Source: an uncultured Oscillospiraceae bacterium (lineage in GTDB: Bacteria; Bacillota; Clostridia; Oscillospirales; Oscillospiraceae). Taken from it: a stretch of DNA of 21,947 nucleotides. Position 1 is the stretch's first letter. Each line of letters starts with the position of its first letter. Location: assembly GCA_948616425.1 (NCBI GenBank), contig CAPGBJ010000012.1, positions 1 to 21,947 of the forward strand. Reading direction: 5' to 3'. The position numbers and the translations under genes were made by a program. Below, piece by piece: positions 1 to 7,593 of the stretch. Below the pieces are notes generated by a model. It saw nothing but the letters and a program-made list of their open reading frames with translations. It had not been told where the DNA came from and searched no databases.

Positions 1-1178
1 ACAGCGTGGTTGCCACAGAGAACGGCGAGCAGATCATCATTTTGCGCTATATTCTCAAGACCGGCGGCCTGACGGTGCGCAAGACGGTGAGCGGCTCGGA
101 GGGAGACACGTCGAAAGACTGGAACTTTACGGTGACGCTGAGCAATAAGACGATTAGCGGCGTCTACGGGGAGATGGAGTTCCAGAACGGTGAGGCGAGT
201 TTCACCCTGAAGCACGACCAGTCCAAGACGGCCGCCGGCCTGCCTGCCGGCGTGGGGTATACGGTGACAGAGACCGAGGCGAACCAGGACGGCTATGTGA
301 CAAGTGACAGCGGAAATACGACCGGGACCATTGAGGGAAAGGCAGAGCCGGTGGAGGTGGTCTTTACCAACAAAAAAGATGGGGAGAACAAACCGGAAGC
401 GAAGACTGGCAGCCTGACGGTGAGCAAGACGGTGAGCGGTTCCAGAGGGGATGAGTCGAAGGACTGGAGCTTCACCGTGACGCTGAGCGATAAGACGATT
501 AACGGGGTCTACGGGGGCATGACGTTCCAGAACGGCGTGGCGAGCTTCACCCTGCGGCACGGCCAGTCCAAGACGGCCACCGGCCTGCCTGACGGCGTGG
601 GGTATACGGTGACAGAGACCGAGGCGAACCAGGACGGCTATAGCACCACCCCTTCGGGCGCAACCGGGACCATCGAGGCCGACAGGACAGCGGCGGCCGC
701 CTTTGACAACTACAAGGGCGGCGGCGGAGGCGGCGGGGGCGGTACGCCCGACCCCGACCCTGATCCCGATCCCGACCCTGACCCCGATCCCGATCCCGAC
801 CCCGATCCTGACCCCGAACCTGATCCTGACCCCGAACCTGATCCAGAGCCCGAACCTGAGCCGGAACCGGAACCGGAGCCCGAGCCCGAACCGGAACCTG
901 AGACCCCCACAGAGCTGCCCGACCCCAATGACCCGGACAGCCCGGAGGAGGTCACCATATGGGACGAGGGCGTGCCCAAGGTCTATGTAAAGGTCTGGGA
1001 CCCGGAGGAGGAGGAGTGGATCTACATTCTGGAGGATGAGGTCCCCCTGAGCGACATGACGCCCCAGACTGGCGACCCCTCCGCCACGGCGCTGTGGGGG
1101 CTGGTGTGTGCCGGCTCGCTGTCTGGAATCGCGTTGATTCTGAAGAAAAAACCCCGTAAAGAGGATGAGCGGCCCTAA
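1..1178 (+). CDS. Wall-anchored surface protein, 5' end missing (two Ig-like repeats, DP/EP stalk, TPQTG sorting signal)
   Basis: The gene is open from the left edge, so the N-terminus and any signal peptide lie outside the window. About 391 residues are visible. Two homologous domains of roughly 90 residues begin near bases 63 and 408. Both carry the pattern LTV-KTVSGS, DW-FTVTLS-KTI, GVYG, FQNG-ASFTL, GLP-GVGYTVTETEANQDGY. This resembles the Cna-B-like / DUF7601-type repeats of Gram-positive pilins and adhesins. A short linker, nine glycines (717-743) and an Asp-Pro/Glu-Pro stalk (750-902) follow. The C-terminus has TPQTG (1059-1073), a hydrophobic helix and a KKKPRK tail, which is a complete cell-wall sorting signal with Thr in place of the usual Leu. 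The sortase gene starts 77 bases downstream and is the obvious partner. A role in adhesion or as a pilus component is inferred. The family name is tentative, but the wall-anchored architecture is clear. Confidence 0.85.
   Translation, partial: SVVATENGEQIIILRYILKTGGLTVRKTVSGSEGDTSKDWNFTVTLSNKTISGVYGEMEFQNGEASFTLKHDQSKTAAGLPAGVGYTVTETEANQDGYVTSDSGNTTGTIEGKAEPVEVVFTNKKDGENKPEAKTGSLTVSKTVSGSRGDESKDWSFTVTLSDKTINGVYGGMTFQNGVASFTLRHGQSKTATGLPDGVGYTVTETEANQDGYSTTPSGATGTIEADRTAAAAFDNYKGGGGGGGGGTPDPDPDPDPDPDPDPDPDPDPDPEPDPDPEPDPEPEPEPEPEPEPEPEPEPETPTELPDPNDPDSPEEVTIWDEGVPKVYVKVWDPEEEEWIYILEDEVPLSDMTPQTGDPSATALWGLVCAGSLSGIALILKKKPRKEDERP
63..678 (+). repeat. Two tandem copies of an about 90-residue surface domain
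   Basis: Copy 1 covers about 63-335 and copy 2 about 408-678, with starts 345 bases apart. The copies are highly similar in protein and DNA; for example, both contain the same GYTVTETEANQDGY segment. This suggests a recent duplication. More copies may lie upstream of the window. Confidence 0.85.
717..902 (+). repeat. Low-complexity Gly9 and (Asp/Glu-Pro)n stalk
   Basis: Nine glycine codons (717-743) are followed by Thr-Pro and then 25 acidic-proline dipeptides (750-899). The first part is mostly Asp-Pro and the later part Glu-Pro. The underlying DNA is a degenerate hexanucleotide repeat, so unit gain or loss would keep the frame. Such stalks act as stiff wall-spanning spacers. The repeat also keeps other frames and the opposite strand open, which creates spurious ORFs there. 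Confidence 0.9.
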
Positions 1179-1196
1179 AATCTAATGGAGAGCGCA

Positions 1197-1226
1197 GCTC
1201 CGGCGGGCAGAACTGCCCGCCGGAGC
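1197..1226 (+). terminator. 30-base palindrome between surface protein and sortase genes
   Basis: A perfect 14-base inverted repeat (1197-1210 and 1213-1226) with a two-base centre lies 18 bases after the surface-protein stop and ends 30 bases before the sortase start. As RNA it would form a very GC-rich hairpin. The following bases (ATGTGTATTTTG) hold only a weak U tract, so it is more likely a partial terminator or 3' stabiliser that lowers sortase expression relative to the surface protein. That role is inferred. Confidence 0.55.
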
Positions 1227-1255
1227 ATGTGTATTTTGAGAGGAGGCCGGGACAG

Positions 1256-2071
1256 ATGACACAGAGGAGACGGCGCCTGCTGCTGACGCTGCTGTGGGCG
1301 GTGGCGCTGCTGTCCGGCAGCCTGGTGATGGGGGATGTGCTCCGGGCCGGCCGGGAGGAGAGGGCCAACCGCCAGCTGGCGGAACAGGTGCGGGGGCGCG
1401 AGGCGCGGCGGAGCACCCCGGAGCTGCCGGGCGGGCCGCGGGCGGAGGGGGAAGAGAGGCCGCCAAAGTACGCTGCCTCCGGGGTGCTGTATCAGTATGA
1501 CCCGCTGTGGCAGCAGAATCCCGACCTGGCGGGTTGGCTGACGATAGATGGCACCCAACTGGACAATCCGGTGATGTTTACCCCAGATGACCCGGAGTAC
1601 TACCTGCGGCGGGGGTTTGACAGGGAATATGCCCGCAGCGGCAGCCTGTTTGTCAGCGAGGGCTGCACAGAGCAGGGGAACCATGTGCTGATTTATGGCC
1701 ACAATATGAGGAACGGAACCATGTTTGGGGAATTGGACGCCTACCAGTCTCAGGAGTATGCCCAGGCGCACCCCCTCATTCGCTTTGATACCCTGCGGGA
1801 GGAGCGGGTGTATCAGGTGCTGGCGGTGTTCCGCAGCCGGGTCTATTGGCAGGAGGAGCGGGGGGTGTTCCGGTACTATCAGTACGCCGACTTGAGCAGC
1901 CGGGAGAGCTTTGAGGAGTATGTGGCCCAGGTGAAGCGGGCGGCGCTGTTTGACACCGGGGTGGAGGCCGCCTATGGCGACGAGCTGCTGACGCTGTCTA
2001 CGTGCAGCTACCATACGCAAAACGGCCGCTTTGTCCTGGTGGCGGTGCGCCTACGGGACGGGGGGGGATGA
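1256..2071 (+). CDS. Class B sortase
   Basis: This is a 271-residue membrane-anchored transpeptidase that would cut a sorting signal and link the surface protein to peptidoglycan or to another pilin. The ATG at 1256 is chosen because AGGAGG lies at 1241-1246 with good spacing; an in-frame GTG at 1229 lies upstream of that site. The N-terminus is basic (TQRRRR) followed by one hydrophobic helix, so the catalytic domain faces outward. The catalytic triad is visible: His149 in YGHNM, Cys250 in TLSTC and Arg258 in NGRF. The GHNM and TLSTC forms are typical of class B rather than class A or C. It follows the TPQTG-bearing surface protein and is followed by a terminator, so the two form a small adhesin locus. 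The sortase call is secure; the exact substrate is inferred from position. Confidence 0.93.
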   Translation: MTQRRRRLLLTLLWAVALLSGSLVMGDVLRAGREERANRQLAEQVRGREARRSTPELPGGPRAEGEERPPKYAASGVLYQYDPLWQQNPDLAGWLTIDGTQLDNPVMFTPDDPEYYLRRGFDREYARSGSLFVSEGCTEQGNHVLIYGHNMRNGTMFGELDAYQSQEYAQAHPLIRFDTLREERVYQVLAVFRSRVYWQEERGVFRYYQYADLSSRESFEEYVAQVKRAALFDTGVEAAYGDELLTLSTCSYHTQNGRFVLVAVRLRDGGG

Positions 2072-2113
2072 CTCCTGATGTCTTTGTCCAATGCTGTTGA
2101 GTCCAACAAGAAG

Positions 2114-2143
2114 TCGGGCCCCGTGTACAGACACGGGGCCCGA
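2114..2143 (+). terminator. Intrinsic terminator after the sortase gene
   Basis: A perfect 13-base stem (2114-2126 with 2131-2143) with an ACAG loop begins 43 bases after the sortase stop. The tail TATGTTAACC is only modestly U-rich. It probably ends the surface protein / sortase transcript. Confidence 0.75.
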
Positions 2144-2267
2144 TATGTTAACCCCAGTTTATGACTTTAATTATTAAGGTGGCTCGGAAGCCAGTCAAGC
2201 TGGCCTTGTAAAATTACCGGTGGGTTCGGGTGCAAGAAGTTCTTCAAAGGGACACTGCCGCTTAAAC

Positions 2268-2296
2268 TTGCAAAAGAGAGCCAGATGTGGTAAAAT
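2268..2296 (+). promoter_or_regulatory. Sigma-A-type promoter upstream of smc
   Basis: The -35 box is TTGCAA (2268-2273) and the -10 box is TAAAAT (2291-2296), with a 17-base spacer that ends TGTGG, giving an extended TGn -10. Transcription would start near 2303, about 295 bases before the smc start. This leaves a long leader. Confidence 0.6.
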
Positions 2297-2302
2297 AAAA
2301 CA

Positions 2303-2597
2303 CTATGCCAGATTTCTTTTCCAGAAATGGGAGGACTCGGCGGGAGACCCATGGGAGACAGCATAGGCGACGCGCCCCGGGTGGAAAGAGACCGTTTTCC
2401 GCGGGGTAGGTGCCATCCCGATAGGGACTGCACTGGGAAAATATACCATTGCGGTGAAAAGCTGGCGGGCGCTGAATGTGAGTGTGTCCTTGGAGAGAGA
2501 ATGTGCCAGGGGTTGAAAAGATCAATGGCGGTATAATAGCCTTGAAGCCGCTGCGGCCCAAGGATTTGAAACGCTTTTGGAAGAAAGGGGTAATTCT
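2303..2597 (+). promoter_or_regulatory. Long structured leader or possible small RNA upstream of smc
   Basis: This 295-base stretch has no convincing gene but several strong foldings. CTATGC at 2303-2308, right at the predicted transcript start, pairs with GCATAG at 2361-2366. That closes a region holding the hairpin ATTTCT/AGAAAT. A second stem pairs 2375-2379 with 2402-2406, with an inner GGAAA/TTTCC helix (2383-2387 with 2396-2400). A third hairpin (2409-2434) has two short helices, a 2x2 internal loop and a GATA tetraloop. The part nearest the gene holds a small CCTTG...CAAGG hairpin (about 2540-2562). I do not recognise a known riboswitch, RNase P, SRP, tmRNA or 6S consensus. It could be a cis-acting leader for smc or an independent RNA. 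Confidence 0.35.
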
Positions 2598-5500
2598 GTG
2601 TACCTGAAGGCATTGGAAATCCAAGGCTTCAAATCCTTCCCAGACAAGACGGTGCTCACCTTTGGTGAGGATATCACCGCCATTGTGGGCCCCAACGGGT
2701 CGGGCAAGTCCAACATCTCGGACGCCATCCGTTGGGTGATGGGGGAGCAGTCCACCCGGGCCCTCCGGGGAGGGAAGATGGAGGACGTAATTTTCGGCGG
2801 CACGGCCAAGCGCAAGCAGACAGGCTACGCCGAGGTCTCCCTGGTGCTGGACAACACCACCCACCTCTTCGACATGGAGGAGAGCGAAATAATGGTCACC
2901 CGGCGGTACTACCGCTCGGGCGAGAGCGAATACTATATCAACCGCCGGTCTGTCCGCCTGAAGGACGTAAACGAGTTGTTTATGGATGCCGGCCTGGGCC
3001 GGGAGGGCTACTCCATCATCGGGCAGGGCCGGATTGACGAGATTTTGTCGGTGAAGTCGGCCGACCGCCGGGAGATCTTTGAGGAGGCAGCGGGCATCTC
3101 CCGCTTTCGCCACCGGAAGGAGGAGGCGGAGCGCAAATTGGAGCGCACCGACGAGAACTTGGTGCGCATCAACGACAAAATCTCCGAGTTGGAACTCCAG
3201 GTGGAACCCCTGCGGGAACAGAGCGAGAAGGCCAAAAAGTTTCTGGTCCTCCGGGACGAGCTGCGGGGGCTGGAGATCTCCGTCTGGCTGGACACCCTGG
3301 AGCGCATCCGGGCCAACAATATCAAGCTGGAGGCCGACTACCAGGAGGCCGTCCGCCGAAAGGAGGAGGTGCGGGTCTCTCAGGAGAAGGCCTACGCCGC
3401 CGCCGAACAGTTTTCTGAGGCCATGCGGGACAAAGACTTGGAGGCCGACCGCATTCGTTTCGAGATGCAGGGCCGTCAGGCCAGGGTCAACGAACTGGAG
3501 TCTGCCATCGCGGTCTTAAAAAGCAGCATCCAACATAACTTGGAGTCGGCCCAGCGTATTCGGGCCGATCTGGAGCAGCAGGAGGGCCGGGAGGGTTCCC
3601 TGTCAGAGCAGATCGGACAGCGCAGGACCCGTCTGGCCGAGATTGAGGCCCAGATGGAGCAGGGTCGCGCCGCCCTGACCGCCAAGAGCCGGGAGGCGGA
3701 GGAGACCGCCCACTCCTCAGGCGCCCTGGCCCGGGAGCTGGAGGAGCTGCGCGCTAAGGCCGACTTGGGCACTGCCGGGGCCGCCGAGGCCAAGGCGCTG
3801 CTGTCCGCCTTGGCCGCCGCCGCCCAGGAGGTCATGGACCGGGACGGGACCGTCCGCCGGGAGGCCAACGAGCTGGAAGAGCGGCTGGAGGAGGCCCGGA
3901 AGGGGGCCCGTTCCGCTAAACGGCGGTATGACGACGCGGTGGAGGAGCGGGACGCGGTTAAAAACGTGATCCAGGGCTACCAGCTGCGGATGGAGGCCCG
4001 AAAAAAGAAGTGGGACCAGACCAAAGACGCCCAGGTGAAACTTCAGATGGAGGAAAACGCCCTCACCTCCCGGATTAAGCTCCTCACCGAGATGGAGAAG
4101 GACCACGAGGGCTACACCAGAGCGGTGAAATTGGTGATGGGAGAGGCCCAGCGGGGGACGCTCCACAACATTCACGGCCCAGTGGCCGACCTGCTGAAGG
4201 TGCCCGACCGTTTCACCGTGGCCATTGAGACCGCCTTGGGCGGGGCTATGCAGAACATTGTGGTGGACCGGGAGGAGGACGGCAAGGCCGTCATCCAGTA
4301 TTTAAAGCGCCGGGACGGGGGGCGGGCCACCATCCTGCCCATCAGCTCCATCCGGCCCGGATTCCTCCGGGAGGCCCAGGAGCTGTCCCAGGAGCCCGGC
4401 TTTGCGGGGATCGGGGACCAGCTGATCTCCTTTGACCCCAAGTATCAGAACGTCTTTTCCAATCTGCTGGGCCGGGTGGCCGTCATGGAAAATCTGGATG
4501 CCGCCATTGCCGCCGCCCGGAAGTACGGCTATAAGTTCCGCATTGTGACCCTGGACGGCCAGGTGCTCAACCCTGGAGGGTCTATGACCGGCGGTTCCGC
4601 CAGCCGTAGCGCGGGTATTTTGAGCCGGGCTAACGAGTTGGAACGGCTGAGCGGTCAGCTGTCTGACATCAGAAGCCGTGTGGCCGACAGCGCCAGGGCT
4701 ATGGCCGAGGCGGAGCGGGAGAGTACCGCCGCCGCCTATGAGCTGGAGACCGCCAAGGCCCAGCTGCGCCAGTGGGAGGACGCTATTTTGAAGGCGGAGG
4801 GGGAGCTGTCCCACAGCCGGAGCGTGGTCTCCGACCTGGAACGCCAGGGGGAGTGCCAGCTGGAGGAGCTGGAGCAGCTCAAAGGTCGTTCTGCTCAGAT
4901 TGAGACCGACACCCAGGCGGCCCGGGCCCGCATCCAGGCCCTGGAGGGGGAGACTGCCGCCCTAAAGAGCGAGGCCGAGGGCAAGGCCCGGGGACAGAGC
5001 GAGGTTCAGGAGCGGTCCGCCCGCATCGCCCAGGAGGTGGCCCAGCTCACCGCGGCCCAGGCCGCCCTGGAGGCCGAGCGGGAGGCCACCCGGTCCGGCT
5101 TGGCCGAACTGGAGCGCCTGAAGGAGAGCATGGCCGGGGACCGGGACCAGAGCCAGGCCCTCATGGCCGAATATGAGCAAAAAAATCTGGGCTTTACCCA
5201 GGAGATTGCCGAAAAGGAGGGGGCGTTAGCCGCCCTGCAGGGGGAGAATCAGAGCCAAAATGAGGCCATCGCCCGGCTGAACCAGGAGAAGCTGGACCTG
5301 GAGGGCCGGCGGGTGAAGGCGTCTCGGGAGAGCCAGTCCCTGAATGAGGAGCTGCTGCGCACCGAGGGGGAGGTCTCCCGGCTGGAGCAGAAGAAGGTGT
5401 CCTCTTCAATGGAGGAGAAGCAGATTCTGGACCGGCTGTGGGAGAACTACGAGCTGAGTCATGAGGCCGCCCGGCAGCAGCGGGTGGAGATCGAATCGGT

Positions 5501-6170
5501 GCCCAGGGCCAGCCGGCGCATCGCTGAGCTGAAGCGGGCGATCTCGAGCCTGGGCAGTGTGAATGTGGGGGCCATTGAGGAGTTTCAGCGGGTCAATGAG
5601 CGGTATACCTACCTCACCGACCAGCGGGACGACGTGGACAAGGCCAAACAGGAGCTGGAGGAGATCATAGCCGGCATCACCAACGAGATGAAAACCATTT
5701 TTCAGCGGGAGTTCACCACCATCAACGAGGCTTTCGGCCAGACGTTCCTGGAGCTCTTCGGGGGCGGCAAGGCCACCCTGGAGCTGGAGGACCCGGAGGA
5801 TATCCTCAACTGCGGCATTGAAATCAAGGTGCAGCCCCCAGGTAAGGCGCTGAAAATCATTACGCTGCTGTCCGGCGGGGAGAAGGCCTTCGTAGCGATT
5901 GCCCTCTACTTCGCCATTCTTAAGGTCCGGCCCACCCCCTTCGTGGTTATGGACGAGATTGAAGCCGCTTTGGATGACAGCAACGTGGTTCGCTTCGCCC
6001 ACTATATGCGCAGCATGTCTGCCAAAACTCAGTTTATTGTGATCACCCACCGCCGGGGCACCATGGAGGAGGCCGACGTCCTCTACGGCGTCACCATGCA
6101 GGAGCAGGGGGTTTCCCGGATGCTCACCATCAATTTGAATGATGTTGAGAAAGAACTGAATATCCGATGA
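2598..6170 (+). CDS. smc: Chromosome segregation protein SMC
   Basis: SMC forms the ATP-driven ring of bacterial condensin with ScpA and ScpB, and loads and extrudes chromosomal DNA. The product is 1190 residues, close to the usual 1180-1190. GTG at 2598 is chosen because it gives the standard N-terminus MYLKALEIQGFKSF and has AAAGGGG just upstream; an in-frame TTG at 2577 would add seven unconserved residues. The Walker A motif GPNGSGKS is at residues 31-38. Long coiled coils flank a hinge at about 505-670. The signature LLSGGEKAF includes Ser1092, and the Walker B motif VVMDEIEAALDD includes Asp1119 and Glu1120. All key residues are intact. rnc often precedes smc in Firmicutes; here a surface-protein/sortase locus sits upstream, while ftsY still follows. 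Confidence 0.98.
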   Translation: MYLKALEIQGFKSFPDKTVLTFGEDITAIVGPNGSGKSNISDAIRWVMGEQSTRALRGGKMEDVIFGGTAKRKQTGYAEVSLVLDNTTHLFDMEESEIMVTRRYYRSGESEYYINRRSVRLKDVNELFMDAGLGREGYSIIGQGRIDEILSVKSADRREIFEEAAGISRFRHRKEEAERKLERTDENLVRINDKISELELQVEPLREQSEKAKKFLVLRDELRGLEISVWLDTLERIRANNIKLEADYQEAVRRKEEVRVSQEKAYAAAEQFSEAMRDKDLEADRIRFEMQGRQARVNELESAIAVLKSSIQHNLESAQRIRADLEQQEGREGSLSEQIGQRRTRLAEIEAQMEQGRAALTAKSREAEETAHSSGALARELEELRAKADLGTAGAAEAKALLSALAAAAQEVMDRDGTVRREANELEERLEEARKGARSAKRRYDDAVEERDAVKNVIQGYQLRMEARKKKWDQTKDAQVKLQMEENALTSRIKLLTEMEKDHEGYTRAVKLVMGEAQRGTLHNIHGPVADLLKVPDRFTVAIETALGGAMQNIVVDREEDGKAVIQYLKRRDGGRATILPISSIRPGFLREAQELSQEPGFAGIGDQLISFDPKYQNVFSNLLGRVAVMENLDAAIAAARKYGYKFRIVTLDGQVLNPGGSMTGGSASRSAGILSRANELERLSGQLSDIRSRVADSARAMAEAERESTAAAYELETAKAQLRQWEDAILKAEGELSHSRSVVSDLERQGECQLEELEQLKGRSAQIETDTQAARARIQALEGETAALKSEAEGKARGQSEVQERSARIAQEVAQLTAAQAALEAEREATRSGLAELERLKESMAGDRDQSQALMAEYEQKNLGFTQEIAEKEGALAALQGENQSQNEAIARLNQEKLDLEGRRVKASRESQSLNEELLRTEGEVSRLEQKKVSSSMEEKQILDRLWENYELSHEAARQQRVEIESVPRASRRIAELKRAISSLGSVNVGAIEEFQRVNERYTYLTDQRDDVDKAKQELEEIIAGITNEMKTIFQREFTTINEAFGQTFLELFGGGKATLELEDPEDILNCGIEIKVQPPGKALKIITLLSGGEKAFVAIALYFAILKVRPTPFVVMDEIEAALDDSNVVRFAHYMRSMSAKTQFIVITHRRGTMEEADVLYGVTMQEQGVSRMLTINLNDVEKELNIR

Positions 6171-6215
6171 GGCGGAGTGACCGCCGCCCCCGTGCCGCCC
6201 GCAGGCAAAAAAGCT

Positions 6216-6235
6216 GCCTCTTTGCGCAAGGAGGC
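6216..6235 (+). terminator. Weak hairpin between smc and the zinc-ribbon gene
   Basis: GCCTCTTTG (6216-6224) pairs with CAAGGAGGC (6227-6235) and is followed by TTGGGGCTTGTTT. A second small hairpin, GGCGG-AGTGA-CCGCC (6171-6185), lies immediately after the smc stop. Neither has a true U run, so partial termination or transcript stability is more likely than a full stop. Confidence 0.3.
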
Positions 6236-6316
6236 TTGGGGCTTGTTTGAAACATGTCAAAACACCCAAACGGCGCCTGGGCCCCGTGGGGGCATGGAGA
6301 GTTTGGAGGAGAAAAC

Positions 6317-6607
6317 GTGAACGAGAATGAGAAAAAATCCGGCGACTGGAAGGCGATTGTGGGGGGCGTTATCCTCGTCATTGTACTATTTATGGGGGTT
6401 AAATTGGTGTTCTGGGGACTGGAGCAGATCGCTCCCCGGTCCCACACAGACGGCCTCCAGAGTATCTCCGACAGCCAGGGCGATCCCGAGGCCAGCCAGG
6501 AGGCGGCGTCGGCCCCCAGCTTCTGTGTCCACTGCGGCAAGGGGCTGCCCGAGTCTTTCCAGTGGGGGCAGTTCTGCCCCTGGTGCGGGGAGAAAAACGA
6601 ACAGTAA
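6317..6607 (+). CDS. Small membrane-anchored zinc-ribbon protein
   Basis: This is a 96-residue protein of unknown function. GTG at 6317 is preferred because GGAGGAG lies just upstream (6305-6311); an in-frame ATG at 6254 has no ribosome-binding site and would add a Gly/Trp-rich stretch. The N-terminus is charged, then comes one membrane helix (about residues 13-33, rich in Val, Ile and Leu). A polar linker follows, and the C-terminal zinc ribbon holds two CxxC pairs, CVHC and CPWC, 19 residues apart. The gene lies between smc and ftsY, 12 bases before the ftsY start, so it is probably co-transcribed with ftsY. A membrane helix joined to a zinc ribbon is a common but poorly understood design in Clostridia. 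I assign no function. Confidence 0.75.
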   Translation: MNENEKKSGDWKAIVGGVILVIVLFMGVKLVFWGLEQIAPRSHTDGLQSISDSQGDPEASQEAASAPSFCVHCGKGLPESFQWGQFCPWCGEKNEQ

Positions 6608-6619
6608 GGAGAATCACCC

Positions 6620-7489
6620 ATGGGCTTTTTTGATAAGCTGAAAAAGATTAACATTTTCGCCGGCTTTGGCTCTGAACTCACCGACGATTTCTACGACGAG
6701 CTAGAGGAATCCCTGATTTTGGCCGACACCGGCATGGACGTGACCCTGGAGCTGGTGGAGCAGCTGCGCCGCCGGGTGAAATCGGAGGGCGTGAAGACCA
6801 TGGAGGGGGCCCGGGAGGTGATGGTTCAGGTCATCGCCGACGCCCTCAGCGCCGGGGAACTGTCTCTGAACCTGTCGACCAAGCCCTCGGTGGTGCTGTT
6901 CATCGGGGTCAACGGGGTGGGCAAGACCACCACCATTGGAAAGATTGGCCGGCAGCTGAAAGCGGAGCGGAAGAAGGTGCTCCTCTGTGCCGCTGACACC
7001 TTCCGGGCTGCCGCCGCCGACCAGCTTACCATCTGGGCAGACCGGGCGGGGGTGGACATCATCAAGCAGCAGGAGGGGGCCGACCCCGCCGCCGTGGTAT
7101 TTGACGCCATGTCCGCGGCCAGGGCGCGCGGCGCCGATGTGGTGTTGGTGGACACCGCCGGGCGGCTCCACAACAAGCAGAACCTGATGAATGAGCTGAA
7201 CAAAATTTCCCGGGTAATTGACCGGGAATTGCCCGGCTGCGCCCGGGAGACCCTTTTGGTGCTGGACGCCACCACCGGGCAGAACGGCCTGATCCAGGCC
7301 AAGCAGTTTAAGGAGGCCGCGGGTATCACCGGCATCGTACTCACTAAGCTGGACGGCACCGCCAAGGGGGGGATTGCCATCGCCATTGCCAGAGAGCTGG
7401 GGGTGCCGGTGAAGTATGCCGGCGTGGGGGAGGGCATCGACGATTTGAAGCCCTTCGACGCCCAGGAGTTTGCCCAGGCGCTGATTTGA
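6620..7489 (+). CDS. ftsY: Signal recognition particle receptor FtsY
   Basis: FtsY is the membrane-associated SRP GTPase that receives ribosome-SRP complexes and hands them to the Sec translocon. The product is 289 residues, a short form lacking the long acidic A domain of E. coli FtsY, as is usual in Firmicutes. The N domain covers about residues 1-85. The G domain has P-loop GVNGVGKTT (96-104), DTFRAAA (126-132), DTAGR (178-182), TKLDG (242-246) and the closing GVGE. The N-terminal MGFFDKLKK is an amphipathic membrane-binding start. AAGGAG lies just before the ATG. The smc - ftsY neighbourhood is widely conserved in Firmicutes, and the only intruder here is the zinc-ribbon gene. Confidence 0.97.
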   Translation: MGFFDKLKKINIFAGFGSELTDDFYDELEESLILADTGMDVTLELVEQLRRRVKSEGVKTMEGAREVMVQVIADALSAGELSLNLSTKPSVVLFIGVNGVGKTTTIGKIGRQLKAERKKVLLCAADTFRAAAADQLTIWADRAGVDIIKQQEGADPAAVVFDAMSAARARGADVVLVDTAGRLHNKQNLMNELNKISRVIDRELPGCARETLLVLDATTGQNGLIQAKQFKEAAGITGIVLTKLDGTAKGGIAIAIARELGVPVKYAGVGEGIDDLKPFDAQEFAQALI

Positions 7490-7593
7490 TCGGGCGCTTT
7501 CGCGGGGAGGCTTTTGCAGGGGCACCCCACAGACGGCGAGGGAAAAAGCGGACGCGGCGGGCCGCGCCCCTCCAGATGAGGTCTGCCCGGTGA

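Noticed and set aside
63..678. CRISPR-like repeats
   Set aside because: The two long repeats are protein-domain duplications in frame, not short regularly spaced direct repeats.
710..979. Minus-strand frame made almost entirely of Gly-Ser repeats
   Set aside because: It is the reverse reading of the Gly/Asp-Pro/Glu-Pro repeat of the surface protein and has no ribosome-binding site.
2327..2536. Plus-strand 69-codon frame in the smc leader
   Set aside because: No convincing ribosome-binding site; the region is better explained by paired RNA segments. A short upstream peptide cannot be fully excluded.
2303..2597. Known riboswitch, 6S RNA, RNase P or SRP RNA in the smc leader
   Set aside because: I compared it from memory with cobalamin, TPP, FMN, glycine, purine, c-di-GMP and ykkC signatures and with the conserved cores of the housekeeping RNAs, and found no match.
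2262..3113. Minus-strand frame covering the smc leader and the start of smc
   Set aside because: Most of it is antisense to smc, and the rest is antisense to the structured leader; composition is not protein-like.
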